The notes beneath the pieces were generated by a model. The model saw only the letters and a list, made by a program, of their open reading frames with translations, made no database searches and was not told the origin of the DNA. This document shows, piece by piece, positions 20,035-28,039 of a stretch of 64,000 bases of DNA. This DNA comes from JAWLBY01 sp041687455 (GTDB taxonomy: Bacteria > Pseudomonadota > Gammaproteobacteria > Xanthomonadales > Xanthomonadaceae), in assembly GCA_041687455.1 (NCBI GenBank), contig JAWLBY010000009.1, positions 110,255-174,254 on the forward strand. Direction: 5' to 3'. Each line of letters starts with the position of its first letter. The first letter of the stretch is position 1. The translations under genes and the position numbers were made by a program.

Positions 20035-20949
20035 CTAAATGGTCGCCTGTGCCGGGTGGGCGTACGAGATCGGCGACTTTTCCGGGTCGTGGAACGTCAC
20101 TTCCTCCCACGCCGCGGCATCCGCGCGCAGCGCACGCAGCAACTGGTTGTTCAGTTGGTGGCCGGACTTGTAGCCGTAGAAGGCACCGATCAGGCTGTGT
20201 CCGAGCAGGTACAGGTCGCCGATCGCGTCGAGGATCTTGTGCTTGACGAATTCATCCTCGTAGCGAAGGCCGTCCTCGTTCAGCACGCGGTAGTCATCGA
20301 GCACGATCGCGTTGTCCATCGAACCGCCCAGCGCAAGGTTGCGCTCGCGCAGCATTTCGATGTCCTTCATGAATCCGAAGGTCCGCGCGCGACTCACTTC
20401 CTTGACGAACGAGGTCGTCGAGAAGTCGATCTCGGCGGTCGAGGTCGAGCGGGTGAAGATCGGATGCGTGAAGTCGATCGAAAAACCGACCTTGAAGCCG
20501 TCGAACGGCTCGAAACGGGCCCACTTGTCACCGTCGCGGACGATCACCGGCCGCTTGATCCGGATGAAACGCTTGGCGGCGTTCTGTTCCTCGATGCCGG
20601 CCGACTGCAACAGGAACACGAACGGCCCGGCCGAGCCGTCCATGATCGGCACTTCCGGCGCCGACAGGTCGACGTAGGCATTGTCGATGCCGAGCCCGGC
20701 CAGGGCCGACAACAGATGTTCGATCGTCGCGATCCGGACATTGCCTTCGACCAGCGTGGTCGACAGGCTGGTGTCTCCGACCCGCTCGGCGCAGGCGCGG
20801 ATTTCCACCGGTTCCTTCAGGTCGGTGCGACGGAACACGATGCCGGTATCGACCGCCGCCGGACGCAGGGTCATGTAGACCTTTTCGCCCGAATGCAGCC
20901 CGACACCGGTGGCACGGATCGCGTTCTTGAGAGTTCTTTGTCTGATCAT
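20035..20949 (-). CDS. lpxC: UDP-3-O-acyl-N-acetylglucosamine deacetylase LpxC
   Basis: LpxC (304 residues) is the zinc enzyme for the first committed step of lipid A synthesis, in the cytoplasm. The N-terminal RTLKNAIRATGVGLHSG is characteristic. The zinc ligands are in EHLLSALAGLGIDN and HKILDAIGDLYLLG, and the loop SRARTFGFMKDIE follows the family pattern. The ATG at 20947-20949 is the usual start. A sigma70-like promoter and a hairpin lie between ftsZ and this gene, so it can be expressed apart from the dcw operon. Confidence 0.97.
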   Translation of the reverse strand: MIRQRTLKNAIRATGVGLHSGEKVYMTLRPAAVDTGIVFRRTDLKEPVEIRACAERVGDTSLSTTLVEGNVRIATIEHLLSALAGLGIDNAYVDLSAPEVPIMDGSAGPFVFLLQSAGIEEQNAAKRFIRIKRPVIVRDGDKWARFEPFDGFKVGFSIDFTHPIFTRSTSTAEIDFSTTSFVKEVSRARTFGFMKDIEMLRERNLALGGSMDNAIVLDDYRVLNEDGLRYEDEFVKHKILDAIGDLYLLGHSLIGAFYGYKSGHQLNNQLLRALRADAAAWEEVTFHDPEKSPISYAHPAQATI

Positions 20950-20993
20950 TGGCAGAGCGGCCTCCGGGGCAGGCGCGCGAGAAAAGCGCCCGG

Positions 20994-21021
20994 AGAATAG
21001 CACAGCACCACCGCTCAGCAA
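20994..21021 (-). promoter_or_regulatory. Probable lpxC promoter
   Basis: On the minus strand TTGCTG (21016-21021) and TATTCT (20994-20999) are spaced by 16 bases, a good sigma70 pattern. It lies 45 bases before the lpxC start and predicts a leader of about 38 bases. Confidence 0.6.
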
Positions 21022-21028
21022 CCCTTAA

Positions 21029-21054
21029 GCGACAGTTCGGGCGCCCACTGTCGC
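21029..21054 (-). terminator. Hairpin between ftsZ and lpxC
   Basis: GCGACAGT pairs with ACTGTCGC across a ten-base loop, 93 bases after the ftsZ stop and just before the lpxC promoter. A short TTAAGGGTT follows on the minus strand. It may end or weaken transcripts coming from the dcw operon. Confidence 0.4.
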
Positions 21055-21146
21055 ATTTCTGCAACAGCGGTGTGCTACCCGGTTCGCCCCGGCCGGACCG
21101 CCGGGGTCGGGCTACTGCCGCGACCCGATCCGTCGCCGCAGGCGGT

Positions 21147-22337
21147 TCAGTCCGCCTGGCGACGCAGAAACGCCGGAATGTCGAGGTAGTCCATCGGCAC
21201 CTCGGCGGCCCCGCCGGCGGCTTCGGCACGCGGGCGTGAAGCGGTTGCCGGCTCGGCCACTGCGGCCTGCGGCAGAACGCCGTAGTCGACCGCGCCGGTC
21301 GTGGCGTTGCGCACCAGTTTCACCTGCGGGCGCTGAACTACCTCCATGCGCGACGGTTCGCGGACCGGCGACCGCTGCGCCATCCGGTTCAGCCCGGTTG
21401 CGACGACCGTCACCCGCACTTCGTCCTGCATGTCGTTGTCGAGCACGGTGCCGATCACGACCGTCGCATCCTCCGACGCGAACTCCTCGATCGTGCGGCC
21501 GACCTCGTCGAATTCGCGCATCGTGAAGTCCGCACCGGCGGTGATGTTGACCAGGATGCCGCAGGCGCCGGACAGGTTGATGTCGTCGAGCAGCGGATTG
21601 CTGACCGCCGCCTCGGCGGCCGCCATCGCACGGTCATCGCCGCGCGCGTGGCCGGTGCCCATCATCGCCATGCCCATCTCGCTCATGACGGTGCGGACGT
21701 CGGCGAAGTCGACGTTGATCAGGCCCGGCCGGACGATCAGGTCGGCGATGCCCTGTACCGCGCCGAGCAACACGTCGTTGGCGGCGCGGAACGCCTGGAT
21801 CATCGTCGCCTCGCGGCCGAGCACGGTGATCAGCTTCTCGTTCGGGATCGTGATCAGCGAGTCGCAGTGGCTGGACAGCTCCTCGATGCCCTTCAGCGCC
21901 ACCTGCATCCGCCGGCGGCCTTCGAACGGGAACGGCTTGGTCACCACCGCGACGGTCAGGATGCCGAGTTCCTTGGCGAGCTGGGCAACCACCGGTGCGG
22001 CACCGGTGCCGGTGCCGCCACCCATGCCGGCGGTGATGAAAACCATGTCGGCGCCTTCCAGCGCCTCGACGATCCGCTCACGATCCTCCAGCGCGGCCTG
22101 CCGGCCGACTTCCGGATTGGCGCCGGCGCCGAGGCCCTTGGTGACGTTCGGACCGAGCTGCAGGTGCAGCTTCGAGCCGATGCTCTTGATCGCCTGTGCA
22201 TCGGTATTGGCGCAGATGAACTCGACGCCCTCGATGTTGGAATTGACCATGTGGCCGACCGCGTTGCCACCGCCGCCGCCGACACCGATGACCTTGATCA
22301 CCGCATTGGGGGATATCTTTTCGACGAACTCGAACAT
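21147..22337 (-). CDS. ftsZ: Cell division GTPase FtsZ
   Basis: FtsZ (396 residues) forms the division ring. The N-terminal GVGGGGGNAVGHM and the tubulin signature GGGTGTGAAPV (about residues 107-117) bind GTP. The T7 loop (NVDFADVRTVMSEMG) supplies the catalytic aspartate. A variable linker of about 320-380 leads to the conserved tail MDYLDIPAFLRRQAD, the FtsA/ZipA-binding peptide. The ATG at 22335-22337 starts MFEFVEK as in other FtsZ. The gap to ftsA (177 bases) holds a GGGATT-type repeat. Confidence 0.98.
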   Translation of the reverse strand: MFEFVEKISPNAVIKVIGVGGGGGNAVGHMVNSNIEGVEFICANTDAQAIKSIGSKLHLQLGPNVTKGLGAGANPEVGRQAALEDRERIVEALEGADMVFITAGMGGGTGTGAAPVVAQLAKELGILTVAVVTKPFPFEGRRRMQVALKGIEELSSHCDSLITIPNEKLITVLGREATMIQAFRAANDVLLGAVQGIADLIVRPGLINVDFADVRTVMSEMGMAMMGTGHARGDDRAMAAAEAAVSNPLLDDINLSGACGILVNITAGADFTMREFDEVGRTIEEFASEDATVVIGTVLDNDMQDEVRVTVVATGLNRMAQRSPVREPSRMEVVQRPQVKLVRNATTGAVDYGVLPQAAVAEPATASRPRAEAAGGAAEVPMDYLDIPAFLRRQAD

Positions 22338-22395
22338 GTTTGTTCTCCTGGAGGGAATGTTCCGTGTTGTTGTGTGGTTATTCGGCTTCGGGGTG

Positions 22396-22509
22396 CCGGG
22401 ATTCGGGATTGGGGATTCGGGATTCGCAGGAGCAATGACTCGCTTCATCGATACGTCGTCGCAACCGATGAACGTTGACGATTCCCCAATCCCGAATCCC
22501 GAATCCCGG
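22396..22509. repeat. GGGATT-type inverted repeat, ftsA / ftsZ gap
   Basis: The left arm (CCGGGATTCGGGATTGGGG, then ATTCGGGATTCG) and the right arm (ATTCCCCAATCCCGAATCCC, then GAATCCCGG) enclose about 54 bases. It fills most of the space between ftsA and ftsZ and would form a long hairpin in the transcript between two genes whose ratio matters for division. Confidence 0.75.
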
Positions 22510-22514
22510 TTTCA

Positions 22515-23750
22515 TCAGAATTCCCCCCGATACCAGTTCCTGACCCGCGACCAGAACGTGCCGACCTTGCCGGTCGGCAGCACGGTTCGGCGCGGGTGTT
22601 CGATCTGTGCGCCCCACAGCAGCAGGCCGACCCCGGTCGCATGGATCGGATTGCCGACCACTTCACCGAGCCCCGTCACGTGCTGCGGAATGCCGATCCG
22701 GACCGGCATGTGGAGCATTTCTTCTGCCAACTCGGCGACGCCCTCCATCCGCGACGCGCCGCCGGTCAGTACCAGCCCGGCGCGGACCAGTTCCTCGAAG
22801 CCCGAGCGGCGCAGTTCGGCCTGCACCATCTCGAAGATTTCCTCGTAGCGGTTCTGCACCGCTTCGGCGAGCGCCTGCCGGGCCAGGCGACGCGGCGGAC
22901 GGTCGCCGACGCTCGGCACCTGGATGCTTTCCTCGGCGGTCGCAAGCTGGGCCAGCGCGCAGGCGTAGCGGACCTTGATCTCTTCCGCATGCGGGGTCGG
23001 CGTGCGCAGCAGGTGGGCGATGTCGTTGGTGACCTGGTCGCCGGCGATCGGCAGGCTCGCGGTGTGCCGGATCGCGCCCTGCACGTAGACCGCGATGTCG
23101 GTGGTGCCGGCGCCGATGTCGACCAGCACGACGCCGAGCTCCTTCTCGTCCGCAGTCAGCACCGCGGTGGAGGACGCCAGCGACGACAGGATCAGGTCGT
23201 CGACCTGCAGCCCGCAGCGATTGATGCACTTGCCGATGTTGGCCGCGGCCGACTGCGCACCGACCACCAGGTGCGCGCGCACCTCGAGCCGCACGCCGCT
23301 CATGCCGACCGGATGGCGGATGCCTTCCTGCGAATTGTCGACGATGTACTCCTGCGGGATTGCATGCAGGATCTTCTGGTCGCTCGGGATCGCGACCGCC
23401 TTGGCCGCCTCCAGCACGCGCTCCATGTCGGCGTAGGTGACCTCGCCGTCGCGGATCGGCACGATGCCGGGCGAGTTCTTGCACTGGGTGTGCGAACCCG
23501 AGATCGACGCGTAGACCGAGCGGATCTCGCAGCCGGCCATCAGCTCGGCCTCCTCGATCGCCCGCTGGATCGACGCGACAGTCGACTCGATGTCGACGAC
23601 GACGCCGCGCTTCAGCCCGTGCGATGCGTGCGAACCGATGCCGATCACCTCGATCGCTTCGCCGGGCGTGTACTCGCCGACCAGCGCGACGACCTTCGAT
23701 GTGCCGATGTCGAGACCGACGATCAGCGATTTGTCTCCCTTGCGATTCAT
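22515..23750 (-). CDS. ftsA: Cell division protein FtsA
   Basis: FtsA (411 residues) is the actin-like ATPase that ties FtsZ filaments to the membrane and activates septal wall synthesis. The ATP-binding start is LIVGLDIGTSKVVALVG. The phosphate 2 motif is VVLVDIGAGTTDIAVY, and the adenosine motif is VLTGGASRMEGV. The protein ends in a basic amphipathic stretch (WSRVRNWYRGEF), the membrane-targeting helix. Its ATG overlaps the ftsQ stop (ATGA at 23747-23750). Confidence 0.98.
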   Translation of the reverse strand: MNRKGDKSLIVGLDIGTSKVVALVGEYTPGEAIEVIGIGSHASHGLKRGVVVDIESTVASIQRAIEEAELMAGCEIRSVYASISGSHTQCKNSPGIVPIRDGEVTYADMERVLEAAKAVAIPSDQKILHAIPQEYIVDNSQEGIRHPVGMSGVRLEVRAHLVVGAQSAAANIGKCINRCGLQVDDLILSSLASSTAVLTADEKELGVVLVDIGAGTTDIAVYVQGAIRHTASLPIAGDQVTNDIAHLLRTPTPHAEEIKVRYACALAQLATAEESIQVPSVGDRPPRRLARQALAEAVQNRYEEIFEMVQAELRRSGFEELVRAGLVLTGGASRMEGVAELAEEMLHMPVRIGIPQHVTGLGEVVGNPIHATGVGLLLWGAQIEHPRRTVLPTGKVGTFWSRVRNWYRGEF

Positions 23751-24472
23751 GCCTGTTCCCGGGGGGTTGCGGCGGCCTGCGACGGCGCCTGCCAACGCAG
23801 CGAAAAACCGTTCGCGTAACGCAGATCGGCGCGCTCCAGCGGCCGCGTCTCGACCGCCAGCAGTCGCGGCAACGCCTGCGCGAAGCGTTGCAGACGCGGC
23901 AGCGGATCGCCGCGACCGGCCACCACCCGCGCTCCGCCGTCGAGTTGCAGGCTCCAGCTTCCGCGCCGGGACAGTCGCAGGCTCTGTGCGGTCAGACCGT
24001 GGCGGGCGAGCAGCGCACTGATCTCGGCGTGCATCCGGAGCACTTCTTCGAGTCGCTGGTCGGGCGCTTCGAGCAGCGGCAGTTCGACCATTCCGGCCGC
24101 TTCCGGTGCGGCGAACAGCACGCCGTGTGTCGATACCAGTCGATCGCCATTCCAGCGCGCGAAGGCCTGGTGCTCGCGGACGCTGATCTCGACCAGGTCC
24201 GGCCAGTACTTGCGCACCTCGACCCGGTCGACCCACGGCAGCGCCGCGATCGCGGCCTGCACCTCAGCCAGGTCGATCGCGAAGAATCCGGCCGCGAGCG
24301 ACGGCGCAGCGGCATCGCGCACGGCCTGCTCGTCGACCCGCACGAACTCGGCGTTGATCCGCAACCGCTGGATCGGCCAGCGCTCGGATGCCAGCCAGCC
24401 GTTCAGCACGGCGACCACCGGTGCGAGCACCAGTGCCAACGCGAACAACCAGGCGGCCAGCCGGACGATCAT
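23747..24472 (-). CDS. ftsQ: Cell division protein FtsQ
   Basis: FtsQ (241 residues) is a one-pass inner-membrane divisome protein that binds FtsB and FtsL. Residues 4-25 are the membrane helix (RLAAWLFALALVLAPVVAVL). The POTRA domain follows (WPIQRLRINAEFVRV...), then the beta domain with ALPWVDRVEVRKYWPDLVEI and EHQAFARWNG, which are typical. The chosen ATG at 24470-24472 overlaps the ddl stop (ATGA). Confidence 0.95.
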   Translation of the reverse strand: MIVRLAAWLFALALVLAPVVAVLNGWLASERWPIQRLRINAEFVRVDEQAVRDAAAPSLAAGFFAIDLAEVQAAIAALPWVDRVEVRKYWPDLVEISVREHQAFARWNGDRLVSTHGVLFAAPEAAGMVELPLLEAPDQRLEEVLRMHAEISALLARHGLTAQSLRLSRRGSWSLQLDGGARVVAGRGDPLPRLQRFAQALPRLLAVETRPLERADLRYANGFSLRWQAPSQAAATPREQA

Positions 24473-25542
24473 GAGCGCCGCTCCGCGGCGCCGGGATTCG
24501 CGATTCGCGATTCGGGATTCGTCGAAGCAGCGCGGGCCCTGCCTTGCGAATCCCGAATCTGCGATCCAGCGCCCCCGCAACTCAGCTCGAGAATCCGCCA
24601 GCACAGGTCCTCGAACGAAATGCCGACCGCTTGCGCCGCCTTCGGCACCAGCGAATGGCTGGTCATGCCCGGCGCGGTGTTGACCTCGAGCAACCAGTCG
24701 CGGCCGTCGCCGTCGCGCATCAGGTCGACCCGGCCCCAACCGCTGCAGTCGAGCGCGCGAAACGCTGCAAGGGCGAGCGAGCGCATCCGTCGCTCGGCCT
24801 CGCCCTGCAGCCCGGGGCAAACGTAGCGGGTGTCCTCGGCAACGTATTTGGCGTGATAGTCGTAGTACTCGCCCGCCGGCACGATCCGGATCGTCGGCAA
24901 TGCCTGGTCGCCGAGGATGCCGACCGTGTATTCGCCGGCATCGTTGCCTTGCCCGCCGATCAGTTGTTCGACCAGCAGCTCGCCCGGATAGCGCGCCGCC
25001 AGCGCGACCGCATCGGCCAGCCCGGCATGATCGAACACCCGGCTGATGCCGACGCTGGAGCCCTCGCAGGCCGGCTTGACGATGACCGGCAGGCCGAGGT
25101 CGGCGATCGCCGCCTCGATCGCCTGCTCGGCACTTGCTGTTCCGGCGTCGCCACCGAGCGACAGCCGCGCATAGCGCGGTGTCGGCAGGCCGAGCGCGAG
25201 CCAGACCTGCTTGCTGCGGATCTTGTCCATCGACAACGCCGAGCCGAGCACGCCGGAGCCGGTGCACGGCACGCCGTGGGCGTCGAGCAGCCCCTGCAGC
25301 ACGCCGTCCTCGCCACCGCCGTGGCTGCCGTGCAGGACGTTGAACACGCGGTCGATACGGTCGCCGCGCAGTTCGTCCAGCAGCGCCGGGATGCCGTCGA
25401 CCGGGCGCGCATCGATGCCGCGCGAGCGCAGCGCGGCCAGCACGTTGCGGCCGGAATCGAGCGACACCTCGCGCTCGCTGGAGCTGCCGCCCATCAGCAC
25501 GGCGACGCGCCCGAACGCGGCCGGGTCGGTGATCGTGTTCAT
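24469..25542 (-). CDS. ddl: D-alanine--D-alanine ligase, C terminus extended by a repeat
   Basis: Ddl (357 residues) is a cytoplasmic ATP-grasp enzyme that makes D-Ala-D-Ala for the wall precursor. The N-terminal VAVLMGGSSSEREVSLDSG and the ATP-grasp signatures VKPACEGSSVGISRV and LLEVNTAPGMTSHSL are intact. The enzyme core ends near WRILELSC (about residue 325). The last 30 or so residues (with NPESRIANPG) are read from a GGGATT-type repeat that lies inside the 3' end of the gene, which explains a length above the usual 305-325. The frame still ends exactly on the ATGA overlap with ftsQ. The start overlaps the murC stop, with AAGGAG upstream. Confidence 0.96.
   Translation of the reverse strand: MNTITDPAAFGRVAVLMGGSSSEREVSLDSGRNVLAALRSRGIDARPVDGIPALLDELRGDRIDRVFNVLHGSHGGGEDGVLQGLLDAHGVPCTGSGVLGSALSMDKIRSKQVWLALGLPTPRYARLSLGGDAGTASAEQAIEAAIADLGLPVIVKPACEGSSVGISRVFDHAGLADAVALAARYPGELLVEQLIGGQGNDAGEYTVGILGDQALPTIRIVPAGEYYDYHAKYVAEDTRYVCPGLQGEAERRMRSLALAAFRALDCSGWGRVDLMRDGDGRDWLLEVNTAPGMTSHSLVPKAAQAVGISFEDLCWRILELSCGGAGSQIRDSQGRARAASTNPESRIANPGAAERRS
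24491..24563. repeat. GGGATT-type inverted repeat inside the ddl 3' end
   Basis: CCGGGATTCGCGATTCGCG with ATTCGGGATTCG on one side faces CGAATCCCGAATCTGCG on the other. It is the third such unit in the dcw cluster and the only one that is translated, as the extra C-terminal residues of Ddl. Confidence 0.7.
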
Positions 25543-26966
25543 GCCGGCTCCTTGCGGACGGTGCCCGTCGCGAGCTGCTGTGCGGTCTGGCCGATGTCGC
25601 CTGCGCCCATCAGGATCAGCAGGTCGCCGTCGTGCAGCAGGTCGGGCAGCACGGCGGGCAGATCGCGTGGATGGTTGACCAGCACCGGATCGATCCGGCC
25701 GCGAGCGCGGATCGCGCGCGCCAGCGCCTTCGTATCGGCGCCCGGAATCGGTGCTTCGCCGGCCGGATAAACCTCGGTCAGCAGCACGGCGTCGGCGCTG
25801 GACAGCACCCCGGCAAAATCATCCAGCAGATCCCGGGTCCGGCTATAGCGGTGCGGCTGGAATGCCACGACCAGCCGCCGCTCGGGCCAGCCGGAGCGGG
25901 CCGCCTCGAACACGGCGGCCAGTTCGGCCGGGTGATGGCCGTAGTCGTCGACCAGCAGCGCGTGACCGCCGGTCACCGGCAGCTCACCGAGCAGGTTGAA
26001 GCGCCGGCCGATGCCCTGGAAACGCTGCAGCGCGCGAACGATCGCGTCCGGCTCGAGTCCGAGCTGCCAGCCGATCGCGGCCGCGGCCAGGGCGTTCTGG
26101 ACGTTGTGCCGGCCCGGCAGCGGCAGTGCCACCTCGCACGCTGCGCAGTCCGGCAGCAGCAGCCGGAAGCGGGTCAGCGGACCGACCTGCCGGACCTCCT
26201 CGGCACGGACCTCGGCGTCTTCGGAGAAGCCGTAGGTGACGACATGACGCGCCATCTGCCGGCTCAGCTCGCGCACTTCCGGGTCGTCGATGCACAGCAC
26301 GGCCAGTCCGTAGAACGGCAGCCGGTGCAGGAACTCGGCGAATGCGGCCTGCACCCGCCTGAAATCGCCGTCGTAGTTTTCCAGATGGTCGGCGTCGATG
26401 TTGGTGACGACTGCGATCAGCGGTGTCAGGCGCAGAAAGCTGCCGTCGCTCTCGTCGGCCTCGGCCACCAGCCATTCACCCTGCCCGAGCCCGGCATTGG
26501 CGCCGGCCGCCAGCAGCTTGCCGCCGATCACGAAGGTCGGGTCGAGGCCACCTTCGGACAGCACGCTTGCGACCAGGCTGGTGGTCGTGGTCTTGCCGTG
26601 GGTTCCGGCGATCGCGATGCCACGCCGGAAGCGCATCAGCTCGGCCAGCATCTCGGCGCGCGGCACGACCGGTATGCGCTGCGCGCGCGCCGCGAGCAGT
26701 TCCGGGTTGTCGGCCCGGATCGCACTGGAAATCACCACGACGTCGACGTCGGCCAGATTCTCGGCCGTGTGCCCGAGACTGATCCGGGCACCCATCGCGG
26801 CGAGCTGGCGGGTCGCCGGGCTGTCGTGCAGGTCCGAGCCCGACACGTTGTAGCCGAGCGTGCACAGCACCTCGGCGATGCCGCTCATGCCGACGCCACC
26901 GATGCCGATGAAATGCACGCGGCGGAACGCCGCGGCGATGTCACCGCTGCGGGCCAGTCGCTTCAT
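25539..26966 (-). CDS. murC: UDP-N-acetylmuramate--L-alanine ligase
   Basis: MurC (475 residues) adds the first amino acid, L-alanine, to UDP-MurNAc. The Rossmann start is HFIGIGGVGMSGIAEVL. The ATP loop is AGTHGKTTTTSLVAS and the central Mur ligase motif is DADHLENYDGD. PLPGRHNVQNALAAAA and DDYGHHPAE are MurC-type. The start at 26964-26966 overlaps the murG stop, and the stop overlaps the ddl start. The order murG-murC-ddl-ftsQ is classic; no murB lies between. Confidence 0.97.
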   Translation of the reverse strand: MKRLARSGDIAAAFRRVHFIGIGGVGMSGIAEVLCTLGYNVSGSDLHDSPATRQLAAMGARISLGHTAENLADVDVVVISSAIRADNPELLAARAQRIPVVPRAEMLAELMRFRRGIAIAGTHGKTTTTSLVASVLSEGGLDPTFVIGGKLLAAGANAGLGQGEWLVAEADESDGSFLRLTPLIAVVTNIDADHLENYDGDFRRVQAAFAEFLHRLPFYGLAVLCIDDPEVRELSRQMARHVVTYGFSEDAEVRAEEVRQVGPLTRFRLLLPDCAACEVALPLPGRHNVQNALAAAAIGWQLGLEPDAIVRALQRFQGIGRRFNLLGELPVTGGHALLVDDYGHHPAELAAVFEAARSGWPERRLVVAFQPHRYSRTRDLLDDFAGVLSSADAVLLTEVYPAGEAPIPGADTKALARAIRARGRIDPVLVNHPRDLPAVLPDLLHDGDLLILMGAGDIGQTAQQLATGTVRKEPA

Positions 26967-28039
26967 GGGCGGGCTTCCTCGAGACAGGCATCGGCAACCC
27001 GATCGGCGGCATCGGTGCGGGCGAGCGCGCGGGCGGCCTCGGCCATCGCCAGCAGCCGGGGGCGATCGGCGATCAGTTCGGCGAGTGTCGTCTGCAGCCG
27101 CTCGTCGAACCGCTCGCCCTCGGCGACCCGGATCGCCGCTCCGGCCGCGACCAGATACTCGGCGTTGTGCGTCTGGTGGTCGTCGACTGCGGCCGGAAAC
27201 GGCACCAGCAACGACGCGACCCCGGCTGCGGCGAGCTCGGCGATCGTCAGTGCACCGGCCCGGCACAACACCAGGTCGGCCCAGCCGTAGGCGGCCGCCA
27301 TGTCGGCAATGAATGGCTCGACGGTCACATCGATGCCGGCGGCACGATAGGCGGCCTGCGCCTCGTCGATCATCCGGGCGCCGCACTGGTGCCGCACCTC
27401 GACGCTGCCGGCCGGCAAACCGCGCAGTGCGTTCGGTGTGCTGCGGTTCAATGCCCGCGCGCCCTGGCTGCCGCCGATCACCAGCACGCGGACCGGCCCG
27501 CTGCGTGCCGCCATTCGCTCGCGCGGCGGTGGCAGCGCGGCGATTTCGCTGCGCACCGGGTTGCCGACTGCCTGCGCATTCGCCCGCGCCGGGAACGCGT
27601 CCGGGAATCCGGCCAGCAGGCGCCGCGCAAGCCCGCTCAACGCGCGGTTGGTCATGCCCGGAACGCGGTTCTGTTCATGCACCAGCAGCGGCCGACGCAG
27701 CAGCCATGCCGCGACGCCGCCCGGCGCGGCGGCAAATCCGCCGAAACTGATCACCGCCCGTGGCCGCAGGCGCCGGATCGTCGCCACCGCCTGCAACACC
27801 GCGCGCAGCATACGGAACGGCGCCGACACGGCCGTGCGCCAGCCCTTGCCGCGCAGACCGACGATGTCGATCGTCGCGAGCGGCAGACCGGCTTCCGGCA
27901 CCAGCCGGTTCTCGAGCCCGACCCTGGAGCCGAGCCAGACCACCGGCACGCCACGCGCCTGCAGCGCTCGCGCGACCGCCAGGCCCGGGAAGATGTGGCC
28001 GCCGGTTCCGCCGGCCATGATCAGCACCGGCGTGCTCAT
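26963..28039 (-). CDS. murG: UDP-GlcNAc:undecaprenyl-PP-MurNAc-pentapeptide GlcNAc transferase
   Basis: MurG (358 residues) is a peripheral GT-B enzyme on the inner face of the membrane that turns lipid I into lipid II. The first glycine-rich loop is MAGGTGGHIFPGLA (about residues 8-21). The second is VIGGSQGARALN, and the UDP-GlcNAc site includes RAGALTIAELAAAG. The size is normal, and the gene overlaps both neighbours by ATGA. Confidence 0.97.
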   Translation of the reverse strand: MSTPVLIMAGGTGGHIFPGLAVARALQARGVPVVWLGSRVGLENRLVPEAGLPLATIDIVGLRGKGWRTAVSAPFRMLRAVLQAVATIRRLRPRAVISFGGFAAAPGGVAAWLLRRPLLVHEQNRVPGMTNRALSGLARRLLAGFPDAFPARANAQAVGNPVRSEIAALPPPRERMAARSGPVRVLVIGGSQGARALNRSTPNALRGLPAGSVEVRHQCGARMIDEAQAAYRAAGIDVTVEPFIADMAAAYGWADLVLCRAGALTIAELAAAGVASLLVPFPAAVDDHQTHNAEYLVAAGAAIRVAEGERFDERLQTTLAELIADRPRLLAMAEAARALARTDAADRVADACLEEARP

